The translations under genes were made by a program, and so were the position numbers. DNA of 64,000 nt from Undaria pinnatifida (taxonomy: Eukaryota > Sar > Phaeophyceae > Laminariales > Alariaceae). How positions within the stretch are numbered: position 1 is the stretch's first letter; each line of letters starts with the position of its first letter. Shown here piece after piece: positions 52,790 through 63,947 of the stretch. The stretch lies in NCBI GenBank assembly GCA_012845835.1, contig JABAKD010000023.1:5810137-5874136 (forward strand), read 5' to 3'. The notes beneath the pieces were generated by a model. It worked only from the letters and a program-made list of their open reading frames with translations. It was not told the origin of the DNA and searched no databases.

Positions 52790-54039
52790 AGTGCCAGCCT
52801 CATCCACCCTCGCGTCTCACGATCCATGATTAGACGCCATATGCATATGTCCACGGTTGTCCAACCTCTCACACGGTCGCTTTGCAGGGACCAATGAGCC
52901 ACTGCCTACGTCAACCTCCGCGGTGCGGTTAGGGTTCTAAGTTACGTGTGTTGGCCATCCTCGTCGAGACCTTACGATGCCTGAAAGTTCCTGAGATATG
53001 CGTTCTTCATTGCGCTCACGAATCCCACTTTGAGGTTGAAAACTAGTTAGAGATGCTTGAGTACTCGCCCGGCGTTCTTGCGATCGATTAGCAACGCAGG
53101 ACGGTGGGCGCAATCGTCAAAATGTCCCGAGTTCTGTAGGGTATTGGTGCAGACGCTGCTTTTAGAGGAGGGGCACAATGCCAAAGGATTGGGGAGGGGG
53201 GGGGGGGGGGGGGGGGCGGGGGATATGAAAGCGTCCACGGTAGTATTCGTGAGGGCTCTCGCATATATCAAGTAGCATGGGGAAGGAAGCTTTGTCATTT
53301 CCACGGACCGATTCAATACTGTGTGACCCAGGCTACGGTAGGCCATTCTCACAAACGAGTTTTCACCCCGCTCGCACGAATGACTCTGTGCCTTACGGTA
53401 GAATATTTTCCATAAGTTGGTAAAACATCGTTTCGGCGCAGCGTACCTTCGCATTCCATTGCGAATTACTATAGAAAAAATAGAAAAGCATCACCAAAGC
53501 ACAATATATCGCCAAGGAACGGGGGGGGGGGGGGGGGGGGGGGGCAGTCGCGCGAGTGACCCCGAGCCACTGCAAACAGAGGCCCCACGAGGAGTTACCG
53601 CCCCACCTTAGCCTTCGTTGCGGGCACCAACACGGGTGAGGCGCTCGGTCAGTCGCATTGAGGCTACGCTTGGGTAGTGCTAGAGTAGCTGCTGAACGAA
53701 GCGGGCCCCGGCACCTTCTGTTCATGTTCTGCATGTCGTTTTTAAAAGAGAGCCGAAAAAGTTGTTCTTTTTTGTGAGCGAGGCTACCACTGAAAGACCA
53801 ATTGGCACACTAACTGCCTCGAGGGTGTAAAACCATATACAACACTGCGAGATATTCTCGTCCCCCTTTGGCTAGAGTTTGCACGTCGGCTCAAGAACCG
53901 AAAAGCCGTTTGTGACCTACAGTAGCTCACGCAGTGAGCTGTGAGCTTTGCGGCGTCCTCGCCATCTGACGCCAAACTGCGTGGGGACGGGGACGGTTGC
54001 ATAGTAGAGGGTAGAGCACTTGATGGCTGCTCCAATTTT
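52790..54039. other. Downstream flank with long G tracts, no gene
   Basis: G runs of 21 nt at 53196-53216 and 24 nt at 53521-53544. Short ORFs over them are glycine- or proline-rich artefacts. Nothing coding recognised. Confidence 0.45.
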
Positions 54040-54270
54040 GTGAATGACGGGACTCCTTGAATCAAAATCGCAGGAATGCCATTGTCGTTTTTCAATCTTA
54101 CTCGTTTTAGTACGTAGGCCATGGACTCCGGCTTATCCCTCGGTTTACGCATTTATTTTTGTCAAGGTCTTGGTTGTTTGAGCGAGCTATGGAGAGCGCT
54201 TCGAATTGTTGAGGGTCTCGGAAAAATAAAAAAAAATGTTGTACCTCTACTGTAGAATGTGTATGGAGGG
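54040..54270 (+). repeat. MITE family M, fragment M6
   Basis: GTGAATGACGGGACTCCTTG and CCATGGACTC plus GTACCTCTACTGTAGAATGT correspond to the M interior and right end. The left terminus is not recognisable. Confidence 0.5.
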
Positions 54271-55920
54271 ATATTGGGGGGGGGGCGGGAGGTGGTACTT
54301 GCAGGCCTGTGACGAAGAAGTTTGCCCGTACCGATTAAAAATTCATAAAACTGCGTCCATTTTGAAGGGACACAAACCGCGGAAAGATCAAATTTCAAGC
54401 CTCGAAAACCCTTTGTTCAGGGATCACTAGGCATGTCCATCTCGCGGTGCTGAATAAGTTGTGGCACAAAAGTATGATAGGGCGACCTTATGTTGGTATT
54501 CGGTGTATCCAGGGCTCTTCGCGGGTCAGGGGGGCTCCAAAATGTCGCGGGTCCGGTCGGGTCATCGAGTATTGCGTCTTGTGCCGTGGAATACGTATAG
54601 TAGATGGAAGTAATGTTATCCCGAGGCATTTATATATTTCGTAAGTGCAGTGACGGACCGACGGCTCGACGACCGAGGATTCTTTCTCTGCTCTCTCGCT
54701 GATGATAACACAACAAAAGTTGTTTCAACCATGATCATGAGTGTTGGTCACCTCCCAACTGCCGACGTCCTGACACGCCTCTGACACTCGACCATGCTGG
54801 CGGGAAAGATGTTGAGACACCATGGGCTAGAGGCAGCAGATAGAGATATCCCCACCTCTAAACTATCGCGGAAACCATGGTAGAGAGATCGTTAGTTCAT
54901 CGGACGAGGAATCCCGCTCTTGACGAAGGTGCTGGAAGAAACGCGAGTCTCTAGGATAGGCAATAGAGCGGAGGTAGGTTGTGAGATGGAGCGGAATAGT
55001 GGGGGAAGTGGGCATCAAGCGGCTGGGCGGTAGGGAAGGAGAGGACGGGGGGACGGAGTACCTCGTAGCGAACAGCAGTGGTCGCCTTAGTACTCGCTTC
55101 AGCAGCAGCAACAAGAATGGAGGACGAACATGGAGGAGAAGGTTTGCGTTGAATCAAAATGGATGAGCATATAGATGAAGTGAAAGGGACCATCATTTTG
55201 ATTAGATAATGTGTTTGGGTACCAGACAAAATGCTATTCGAAGGAGACGACTTTTATCGCGGCCGAGTAAGAAGTATTTGCCGTGGCAGCAGATGGATAA
55301 TCTGAACACTTGCGTAAAATGCGGTGGTGGTTGATCTGCAGTTGGTTATGTTTGGGAAAGGTGGTATACGCATTCAGAAGTTTTGTTTTGGGAGTTTAAA
55401 TATTGTCGTTCGTCGTTGACAGTAAGTTATGTTTGTGCGGGGTGTAGGTGCTTGATTAATTGCCGTTTTACCTGGTAATGTTGATGATACACCGAGGGGG
55501 GTGACAAAAGGGGGGCTGTATTGAAGTTCATGGAGGTTGTTCTGATTTGGTTTGGCCTGAGAGTTGTTATCTAGAAGGTTTCCCATGACGTTTTATAAGG
55601 CTACACTATGTCGCTCACGAGCCCAGGGGGGAAGTTGAGTGTGCTTGGAGGGTGTTACGTGTCGCACACAGTCTTGTGCGGTGGAACACGTATAACGGAT
55701 GGAAGGCATGTTTCCCCCGGATATTTGCCCATTTCCGTAGCGGCCGTGAGGGACCGTCTCGCCGACCGAGATGAACGTCTCCACCCTATTTCTGCCCTCT
55801 CGCTGATGCCAATACAACAAGAGTTCTTTCAACCATGATCATGAGTGCTGTTTACCTCGCCGAATTGCCGATGACCTGACAAGCCTCTGATTCTCGATCG
55901 TTGTGTTTCAAAATCTCCCG
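54271..55920. repeat. Pair of diverged ~240-bp direct repeats, otherwise empty
   Basis: 54575-54815 and 55670-55910 share CTTGTGC(C/G)GTGGAA, ACGTATA, CTCTCGCTGATG, TTTCAACCATGATCATGAGT and a CTGACA(C/A)GCCTCTGA word, 1.1 kb apart. No coding potential or known family recognised. Confidence 0.55.
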
Positions 55921-56135
55921 GGTCGAGCCGAGTCAAGAAGATTCGAAATATCGCGGATCGGGTCAGGTCGGACCCAGACGTTTGGACATCCGGCCGGTCG
56001 GGTCGGGTTGGGTCCGGAGGTTTGGTAATCTAGCGGGTCGGGAAATGTTGGGTCAATCAGGTTAGAAATCGCGCGGATCGAGTCGGGTAGGGTAGGGTAA
56101 AGCGGTTCGGAAGTCTCGCCGGCCGAGTCGGGTTG
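55921..56135. repeat. Degenerate GGTCGGGTCGGGT minisatellite
   Basis: About eight imperfect repeats mixing TCGGGT(C/T)GGGT, CGCGGATCG and GGTTCGGAA words. Confidence 0.6.
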
Positions 56136-57185
56136 TGAACCGCAGGTCAGTTAGGGCTGACAGGCGGGTCGAGCCCGTGGAACCCGTGGATCCCGCCTGC
56201 GGATTCCCCTTTTTCAGACCCACAGGTGTCTGCCGGGAGGGCCCTTGTCGGGCCTTCGCTTCGCGGGCCGTACCCGCGGGTGAGATCCGCGAGTCCGAAG
56301 ATGACGCAACACTTGCCGCTTCCTGTGCACGAAAGCCTCTCTCGTGAAGATACCCTCATCGTATCCTCATCACAGCGTGCAGACCAGTCATACATACGAG
56401 ACAGTAACTTCTCGTATCAAGAATAAAGTGGTACTATTACTCGAATCCCGTGTCCGATGAATCCATATTTTTATCAATCAGGAATATCATCACCTATCCA
56501 TGTCCACAAAATCGAAAAACAAGCCGGACGCATCGCTGCAGGGTTCCAACAAAATAAAACGATGTCCACATACATGCATACCGCAGCAGAATAAGCACCC
56601 ATGCACGACGTACGTACACGGTAAATATTAAGTAAGAAATGCCCTACCAATACGAAATATGACCCAGCGTAAAAAGTTAAGAGCACTCACTCGTCGAAGC
56701 AGCAGCCCCGGCAGCAGATCCCGACCCCTCATGGCAGATCCACCGACCCGGTTGTTGGACGGGGTTGTAACGAAGACCACGGATAGGGACAGCTTAGGCT
56801 ATACCTACAATGGGACCCAAAGGGTGCGCCAGCTAGCGTTGGGCTGCGAAAGCAACTGAGTTAAATCGACACACGACGCGTGTGAAAATACGTGGAAGTG
56901 TGGTGAACTCGTAAAGCTTTATTTTTCCCCATCCGCCGGAGGACTAAAAAATAAAAATAAAAATTGTAGGCTAGCTGCCGGGGCCGGAGGGACTGCCTGC
57001 ACCAATATTTCAAAATATATATATAGGAATTAGAGTAGAAGTCTGGAATTGTAATTCCGCCGCGTCTTTGCGGAGGTGTTGTGCAATCTTCCCGACCTAG
57101 CCGGCTAGCCTAGTAGCAAGCAGTCGCATCGGAGCGCGAGCAGGCAACAGTCCCAGCAGTAGCAGGGTGTCCCAGCAGTAGCAGG
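56136..57185. other. No gene recognised
   Basis: Short ORFs only. (AAAT)n-like run at 56945-56965 and (TA)n at 57014-57024. Confidence 0.35.
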
Positions 57186-57211
57186 GTAACCCTTACCCTA
57201 ACCCTAACCCA
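57186..57211. repeat. Interstitial telomere-like tract (CCCTAA)n
   Basis: Reads TAACCCTTACCCTAACCCTA ACCC, about three and a half units of the complement of TTAGGG, one of them imperfect. Preceded by two copies of CCCAGCAGTAGCAGGGT. TTAGGG is the expected brown algal telomere repeat. Confidence 0.65.
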
Positions 57212-57527
57212 GAGATTTTTCGGTCTTCACTCTTTATTTCATATCATAAGAAAAAATGCTCGCGGACACTACCAGGCCCAAGTGTGCATCTAGCTAGCCC
57301 GCCAGTCGGGGAAGAAGACGAAGCCATCGGTTGAGACGACACCGAGCAACATAGTCACGTGAAACTAAGTAGCTCAGTGGCCAGTCCTATATAATAACCG
57401 GAACACAATCTGTTTCAGCGTTCGTTGATTCATTGTCACCGACTTCGTGAGAGGGATCTCCGGTGCTCTCACCTCGCGCCACGTGATGTAAGTGTCTAGG
57501 AATGGTAGAAACTTCGGGCTTTTTTCT
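57212..57527. other. No gene recognised
   Basis: Spacer between the telomere-like tract and the tRNA-like heads. Confidence 0.35.
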
Positions 57528-57599
57528 CCGGTGATACCGGTGCGAACCCACGCACGTAAGCCTCAGAAGCGGACAGCCTATCCACAAGACCACGCGGTC
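57528..57599 (-). repeat. tRNA-Arg-like sequence, degenerate (SINE head or pseudo-tRNA)
   Basis: Minus strand GACCGCGTGGTCTTGTGGAT has the acceptor start and box A of a tRNA-Arg; an anticodon loop with TCT (CTTCTGA) follows, then GTGGGTTCGCACC as box B. The 3' acceptor arm does not pair with GACCGCG, so it is not an intact tRNA. A tRNA-derived SINE head or a dead gene. Confidence 0.5.
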
Positions 57600-57603
57600 A
57601 CGT

Positions 57604-57690
57604 CACTGAGTGGTCTAGTAGATAGTGCGGCGATATAACTGACATTCGTGTGTCGTGGGGGTTCGAATCCCACCACGAAGTCATACGAAT
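57604..57690 (+). repeat. tRNA-like sequence, SINE head candidate
   Basis: Box-A-like TGGTCTAGTAGATAGTG and box B GGGTTCGAATCCCACCACGA are well formed, with a T-arm stem extended to TCGTGG/CCACGA. The acceptor stem is missing. It lies head-to-head with the previous tRNA-like sequence. Confidence 0.5.
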
Positions 57691-58740
57691 GTATTGTTTC
57701 GAACCGTGCGCGTTGGAGACATTATTTAATGGTTGTGGTGCAGTTTCTTGATAGACAATGACAAATTTGGGTGAGGAGAGAACCCCGGAAATCCATGTGA
57801 AGAAAAGACGGAGAAAGCAAATTAATGAAATCCAAAACATATGTTTAGTTGGTTATATAACACCGCCCACTGAGCGATATGCTTAGTCTAGTCACTTGGC
57901 CAAGCAGGTAAAAGGATAGTGCTTTAGACTATAACTAATACAGTAGGATGAGTTAGTGTTTTCCCCCCTCCGAAGTTGTCAAGCGACAGCACCACTCTTT
58001 CAGCCGCTCTGTCGACTGTTCTTAGTCCGGAATCTGACTCTCTTTTCATTTTTTTGTCGCATGGACTGCTCTCTACTCTTGCCTCCAATTCCCAGTGCTC
58101 GTATTCGACCAACCAATGTCCCCTTGGCAGCACCACTGTAATGATACCTCCGGATCTCATCCTCACACATCACAAATGTAAAAAGACTTGCGATATCCAG
58201 CATCGGGACACGGTCGTGTCGTTCAGGGTTTCGCTATTTATCTTGAGCAACAAGGCTGATATCCTCAAGATATGCCTGAAAAAGGTGTCCCCGCCACGAA
58301 ACACCTGAGTGCCCTCCTAATGGGTAGCTGAGTTGGTAGACACCTGCAATACGGATACCAAGCAGCTACGTACGGGATTCACCATAACACGTGAGTGCCA
58401 TTTGTGTTTGGCGTTCGTCACGAAGATACCCTTACGTTGCCAACCTGTTCTCAGCCTCTCACACGTCGGCTCTCAGCCCTACACAGAATTCATTACAAAA
58501 GGTTTGATAACCTTAAATATATAGCATAGATCTCACATGCACTGAGTGTTGAATAATCCCCCGATTGTGGCCTTTTTGTTAGAAATTGCGCGACAATATA
58601 CACCTCTACGCTACAAACCTTGACCGAAATGGGCCCCTGCAATACCCCCACACCCGGTCTAAGCCCGGGAGTCTGACGTCATTTAACACAAATAAATTAT
58701 GTATGAAATACCTCACTCGCTGAGTCAGCTGGGCAATCAA
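57691..58740. repeat. Further tRNA-like fragments
   Basis: CACTTGGCCAAGCAGGTAAA at 57893-57912 and GGGTAGCTGAGTTGGTAGAC at 58322-58341 resemble D-arm/box A sequences; the second is followed by ACGGGATTCACC as a poor box B. These suggest decayed SINEs. No gene recognised. Confidence 0.35.
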
Positions 58741-60014
58741 TTATAATAACTCTGCAAGGCTTGGTCGAATATCTAGATGTTTATTGGAGTTTTGTGGCGT
58801 TGCGCAAGGTGAAGAACCAACACCATACGTAAAGCGGGTGATTATATCGCTCACCAAGGTCAGGCACCTACGAGGCAATAGAATAAGATTCTCAAATCTG
58901 TCTCCGGAGGTTTTGTTCCGCACAAAATGACGGCGCACACAAGATGTCACAAGGATGTCGGAGATCACCTCAGCATTGGTTCTATATAGGATACGCAGCT
59001 TAGCCTTCGCTGAACACATTTTCGTCGAGATCCTAACTTGGTGCCCAAAGCGTTTGCTAATAATGCAATAAAAACAGCTAGTGCTCCCGCACCGCAATGT
59101 CTGAGTGCGCGAGACATCTGAGTCCCATGTCCACGTACGATGCACGACTTGCCGCATCTCCTCCACAGTCCTCACACCCTCATCATCTTCATTCCGCTTA
59201 CCCCACCTAAAGAATGGCATACGTACGCTACTTCGTCACTGAAGTGTCTTTGTTTCATTCAACCCTACAGGGTGCCCACATTTTCTGTATTGTCGTTTGC
59301 GGTGCATATAACACGTCTACACCAAGCACGCCCGACAATTGGCCAAGCTCTCATCTTGTTAGGAACAAGTACCAGACTCCTTTGATCCAAGGTTCGCTCG
59401 TAAACACGTTGGATATCCTTGGTCTGAGATGTACCGGGCATACTCGTAGCTCTAAAATGTTCACAGTATCGTACCACCAGTCCACATGGTACAATCCAAA
59501 TGTGGCGTTAGACGCAACTTGTTTGGGATCTTGAAGCATCGAAGATCCAAGGGTGACCCAGAACACACGTGCTACAGTGGTATATAACGAAGTGGCAAGA
59601 TCCAAGCGTGACACATAGCACGCGTATCCTAGGAGCCAACGGTATCAAGAGGTTTTGACGTGACATTGCACACGTACCTTAGGACTCAACGGCATCGCAA
59701 GATCTACGAACTGGCGCGGCATGTTCGTGCTGAACCGTTTCATAAATTGATTGGTCGGGTTCCTTAACTCATCTCAGACTCATCCCCCGGTAGGGGTTGC
59801 AGTTGTATGATTGTGCCAAGAAGTCCCTGGGCGATTGAGTTCCTCATGTGAGGAACTGCCGGTCAATGAAGCACTTTTATGAGTACATAATATTTTGGGA
59901 CTAAGGCATAGAAGCTTGGTCGGGTTGTGCGACCGAATGCGTTCCAAGTCATTTTTCGGGTGAGATATTGAATTCCTCATGTGATGAGCTCAGGGACTGA
60001 TGCTGCAACCCTAC
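58741..60014. other. No supported gene
   Basis: A 159-codon minus-strand ORF (58741-59220) and a 106-codon plus-strand ORF (59214-59534) have no recognisable domain. A GATCCAAG(G/C)GTGAC word repeats at about 59546 and 59599. Confidence 0.4.
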
Positions 60015-60180
60015 CGTCGTATGGCTCCTCAACCTAATATCGCCGGAATGCCATTCCTACTTTGCGGAATGATGTGTTAGTACAACACAAAACCATGGAA
60101 TTTGCAGATCTGGTCATCACACTCCGCGGTTCTGAAAATCGTTATATTTTGGTGAGGTTATAGAGCTCAACGAGGTGCAG
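60015..60180 (+). repeat. MITE family M, fragment M7
   Basis: GGCTCCTCAACCTAATATCG, CCATGGAATTTGC and GTGAGGTTATAGAGCTC follow the M interior order. Both ends are lost. Confidence 0.4.
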
Positions 60181-60435
60181 TATGCAGTGAGTATCTGGAG
60201 ACAGGAAAGAGTGCAGCTCTCCTGTGGCTTGTATGACCGCAAGGTCTACGAGTTGCGGTGCGCGCATTGGCTTAGCGTCGAACGCGACCCCGTAGGATCC
60301 CATGGCGACGGAAACCACAAATCTATCTTCTAAGCATTCAACGGGACCGTACACGTCAAGAGTGACTAGCGACGCCAAGCATCATGTGCCTTGTCACTAT
60401 CGGGATATGATTCATCACCGTAAGGATGAACAATC

Positions 60436-60738
60436 TTTGTCCGTACAATCAGCTTGCGGCTGAAGTGGTCGTCGTCCCAGGAATGAGTAAGTGGTACCGG
60501 TGCGGTCGACTACTACATCTTCCTGTACCGACTGCACCACTCCGTTCGTCGTCACGGTTAGAGTCACAACAGTGTTTGCGGACGGGTGCGTAGTCACGCC
60601 CAGCGAAGATGCTGTGTGTCGCCGAGCATGGCGGCTCGCCGAACAACACGAACTCGTCAAAAAAACATCGCAAGCCCGTGTTCGGGTTACCAGCGCGTTC
60701 CATCCACCCCCGTTGCGGTCATTAATGTGTCCAATGAC
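60436..60738 (-). pseudogene. Broken copy of exon 12 (YfaP-like domain)
   Basis: Minus strand: acceptor CTACCTCAG, then VIGHINDRNGGGW, matching DIGYINDRNGGGW of exon 12. It continues in a second frame with GNPNTGLRCFFDEFVLFGEP and AGRDYAP, and in the first again with ANTVVTLTVTTNGVVQS and TGTTYSF. At least two frameshifts break it. Together with 62352-62757 it is an inverted duplicate of the 3' end of the host gene. Confidence 0.75.
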
Positions 60739-61176
60739 CTGAGGTAGCGTAGCATACAGGTCCAGAAGTTGTTGGAATAATATTATCTTGTACAGGACGG
60801 GATCTAAGAGAGGGTGGAGGGGCGCGGTAAGAGGGATACCGTAATCACTTCGCGATGGTGCCCTCTGCATCATAGTGTATGGTATTGTGATGAGTTCGAA
60901 GGCATTTTCAATGGCGTTGTGGTAATCGGATTGAAATTCACGTCGGCTAAGATTCAAATACCCGTTAAAGGAATCGACAGCTCGCATCACCCTCAAACGC
61001 AACCGTGCAACAGTAGAAAGGCGCCAACTGTTTCTCGGCCCCATCGATTCTAAACGCTACTCCGAGACAATTTCAAAAGGTACACGTCGACAAGCTAATC
61101 CACGGTGTCGGTGTGTACGTAACAAAAAATATTAAATTCTTTGAAATTACAGCAATGAATGACGGCTCGTAGTCTA
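60739..61176. other. Intron remnant of the inverted pseudogene
   Basis: No gene or known repeat recognised between the two pseudogene exons here, apart from the MITEs listed next. Confidence 0.4.
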
Positions 61177-61434
61177 GACACGTGCTACGACAGGGGTACC
61201 ACTTTTTGGCTAAAATATGTTATGACTGCTGAGAGCTCCTCAACCATAAAGTCATGGGAGTGGCATTCGTTAGTTGGCATGTTAATTTGTTTGTATACCT
61301 AGGCCATGGCGTTTGGTGGTCGGGTTTGTTTTTGAGCTTCTCAAAATTGTTTTCGAGTGTGAGATTGGGAGCCCCTCAAGCGGTTAAAAGCCTCCAAAAT
61401 TTATTTGGTGCACTCCTATAGCGTAGCGTGCGTC
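61177..61434 (+). mobile_element. MITE family M, copy M8
   Basis: Starts GACACGTGCTACGACAGGGG and ends CTATAGCGTAGCGTGCGTC; interior has GAGAGCTCCTCAACCATAAA and CCTAGGCCATGGCG. 258 bp, in the pseudogene intron. Confidence 0.7.
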
Positions 61435-61730
61435 AACAACTACCGGTGGAACCCCCCCTCCTGTGGTTAACTGCACAGTTGTGGTAATGTTTCGCTGCTA
61501 ACGGGTCTGTTGTCAAAATGAGCTACATGAAACACTCTTCGCACAAGGTACAGCGCATGCCACGTAAGACGGAGGTGTCCTGACCTGTACGGGGGGACGG
61601 GGGGTTACACCTTCCTTCACAACACGCGCTTCAGTGGGGCCGTGTGAGCACTACTGGTTTCCCACTGATTAGGCAGCCTCATAAACGTATTAAACGTATT
61701 AGTACACCCCTACCGTCGCGTGTGCTTCCT
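61435..61730. other. Spacer between two MITEs
   Basis: No gene recognised. TAAACGTATTAAACGTATTA is a small duplication at 61682-61700. Confidence 0.4.
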
Positions 61731-61987
61731 GACGCGTGCTACGATAGAGGTGCAACACGTTTTTCCTGTTTTTGGGAGCTTAGTTAAGACCTCTCTCCCG
61801 AAAACTGTTTTCGAGAAAAGTAAGAACGGCTACGGGATGAAAACTCCCATGGCCTAGGTACACAACAAGAATCATGCAAAAAATTGCCTATTTCAGACAG
61901 GGAGCTTTGGTTAAGGAGCCCCGTCATCCAGAAATCGTCCAGAAAACATTTCAGACGAAAAGTGATGCCTCTATCGTAGCACGTGCC
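61731..61987 (-). mobile_element. MITE family M, copy M9
   Basis: Starts GACGCGTGCTACGATAGAGG and ends CTCTATCGTAGCACGTGCC, the best terminal inverted repeats of the family (about 30 bp). Interior has the complement of GGATGACGGGGCTCC. 257 bp. Confidence 0.75.
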
Positions 61988-62351
61988 TGATTTACTGTAG
62001 ATCCTCGGCCAAGGAGCTCCGTCAGACAGATTGTGCTTAGATAAAACAATGCATTGGCTGTCGCACCACGAGTTTTATCGTGTCCCGACACCATGGTGTG
62101 CAGATGAAATGAAATAGTTGCTCCGTTAGATTAGAAAATCCAATCGGGTTTGGTCTGAGTACTCCATGCCCCACCAATCTTAGCGAACGTCAAGCGTTTC
62201 AAGCCGCCTCTGTATACGCACGCAATGGGCCGTTCCTACCGACCGTGGAGAATCCCCGCCAGTCTGTTAGTACTTGCTACAAAGTCCCTTTGCCTATGTT
62301 TAACTGAAACAAAAACGAAACCCGCCTGCGTATTCACACGCGCCATTGCTT
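61988..62351. other. Spacer, no gene
   Basis: Remainder of the pseudogene intron; nothing recognised. Confidence 0.35.
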
Positions 62352-62757
62352 GTATGACGCCCTCTCGCCGCTAGGGTCGGTGACCCACAGGTCGAGGTCG
62401 TCATTCGATTCCAACTGGAGCCTGATTCTTGACTCGTTTCTGCACCCCTCGTTGACGATATCTACGTTAAACTCGACGTCCCCCTGCGCCGTCGGATGCT
62501 TCGAACAGAACGAACAAACGAACTCCCTCGCTGTAGCCGATGGGGATATCGTGAATGCTAGCCGAACAGTTTACCGATCGATGTGTATATCACGCCTTGA
62601 TCGCGCTCAAAATTTGCTCGTCGCGGCTTCGCTGTAGAGGTAAGAGATACATCCCGGTGAAGGCGGGAAACGTCGTGTCGTCGTATTCCGCCAAGTTTCC
62701 CGACGCCGCAATCGCAGGTATACCGGCTCCGTCGGCAACATAAAACTTGTCACACTC
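62352..62757 (-). pseudogene. Broken copy of exon 11 (beta-sandwich plus YfaP-like start)
   Basis: Minus strand: acceptor CGTTAACAG, then ECDKFYVADGAG, SGNLAEYDDTTFPAFTGMYL, a frame break, FERDQGVI, a stop and a second break, then DIPIGYSEGVRLFVLFEASD, VDIVNEGCRNESRIRLQLES and DDLDLWVTDPSG. These match exon 11 block by block. The donor position reads CGCGTG instead of GTGCGT, so splicing is probably lost. Confidence 0.8.
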
Positions 62758-62827
62758 CTGTTAACGAACCGCGGCCTTCAGCCTTGAGATCTAGAGTCAT
62801 GGGGTGAGACAAGCATGCATACATAGT
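62758..62827. other. Short spacer
   Basis: Junction between the pseudogene copy and an R1 fragment; no homology to exon 10 or its intron was noticed. Confidence 0.35.
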
Positions 62828-62949
62828 CTATAGAAAGATAATGACGTGATATCAACTGCGTAGAGGTGTTTATTACTATGGCCGATTTCGACTGCAAGTG
62901 GGGCGTTTAAACAAACTGGGTGGAAAAAAAAAAAAAAAAAACGGAGGCA

Positions 62950-62981
<32 letters not shown>

Positions 62982-63095
62982 GGGATCGGAGGAGGGGGAG
63001 GGAAGGGGTGGGGGGGGGTTCACAAGAAGGATCGAGGGAGGGGGGGGGGGGGGGCGGGGCGGGGCGGGGCATTTCAATATGTGCGCGGAAACTAT
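62828..63095 (+). repeat. R1 repeat fragment with 31-nt poly-G
   Basis: AGAAAGATAATGACGTGATA TCAACTGCGTA matches 8530-8555, followed by an A run, G31 at 62950-62980 and further G runs, then the GTGCGCGGAAACTATA module at about 63080. Confidence 0.6.
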
Positions 63096-63254
63096 AGAAG
63101 AAGTTTATTATGGTGGATGTGGGGTTTGAACCCACGACCCAAAAACCCATGGTCTGTCGACGACCCCATTTTGTTAACGTATTAATGGGGTATTAGTCCG
63201 TTTGACCACTTGCAAAAGCTTTACGACCCATAGCTTACCCAAACCAACCCTCAT
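63096..63254 (-). mobile_element. SINE-B-like element with tRNA-like 3' end
   Basis: Minus strand: GGTTTGGGTAAGCTATGGGT, GCAAGTGGTCAAACGGACTA, GACCATGGGTTTTTGGGTCG, TGGGTTCAAACCCCACATCC. Better preserved tRNA-like T arm than the copy at 12916. Sits between R1 and R2. Confidence 0.55.
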
Positions 63255-63595
63255 AGCGCTTGTGTCTGTCGTGCGGATGCGTAGTGATATAGATACTACG
63301 TGTAATGTATACGTGGTAGTCTCTCTTGATGGGCGAGCGTTATACTGGTAGACGGTTTCTCCAGACGTGAGTAATAACGCACCGGTATGGACCTGGCTCA
63401 TCGTTGACAGACTCCTGATTTCAGTTTTGTATGTTTCTGGTGGGGGCATGAACTGCGTCAGCTGTGATATATGCGTGTACGACCTTGGGCTGTTTGTGTT
63501 TTTCCCTGGGGTATTCCTCAGCTCCAGAGTGACCGGAGCCTGTCCTGTGACGACGGACTTGATTATGTGAGTTAATGTGAGAACAACAACAAGAT
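63255..63595 (-). repeat. R2 repeat, copy d
   Basis: Inverted, diverged copy. Open for more than 100 codons on the minus strand with SQLTQFMPPPETYKTEI. The plus strand reads CAGAGTGACCGGAGCCTGTC-like words as in copy b. Confidence 0.65.
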
Positions 63596-63727
63596 AACTT
63601 TGATCCATTTCGTACTCTCCTAGCCCCCAAAGCGTGAACGCCACACCATCAAGTCAAAGAGTGCCTCACCTTGCACTATTGAGGGATATTCAAAGCCTCC
63701 ATAACGCCGAACCTGCCCTATTAAGGC
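63596..63727. other. Short spacer
   Basis: Nothing recognised. Confidence 0.35.
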
Positions 63728-63878
63728 ACTCTTATAAGTAGTGCAGGTGCCCGCAACGAGTTCAGGTAAAATCTCTGGACACACCCGGCACTATAGCGGG
63801 CCCAGTACTCTTATGAGTAGTGCAGGTGCCCAGGTAAAATCTCTGGACACACCCCGGCACTATAGCGGGCCCAGTACT
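63728..63878. repeat. 78-bp tandem duplication
   Basis: ACTCTTATAAGTAGTGCAGG and ACTCTTATGAGTAGTGCAGG start two units at 63728 and 63806. They share CTCTGGACACACC and GGCACTATAGCGGGCCCAGT and differ by a 13-bp indel. Confidence 0.8.
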
Positions 63879-63947
63879 ACGGCTGTGCGTTGGCCCTTGA
63901 GTGCGATTCCCACCGTGCGTGCTGATGTTTCACATTATTTTAAAAAT

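Noticed and set aside
57604..57690. Functional tRNA gene
   Set aside because: Box A and box B are present but no acceptor stem pairs; treated as a SINE head.
58741..59220. 159-codon minus-strand ORF
   Set aside because: No recognisable domain or splice context; likely chance.
60142..60378. Possible copia integrase fragment (minus strand, LDVYGPVE)
   Set aside because: Only one short word resembles copia integrase; no catalytic context before or after it.
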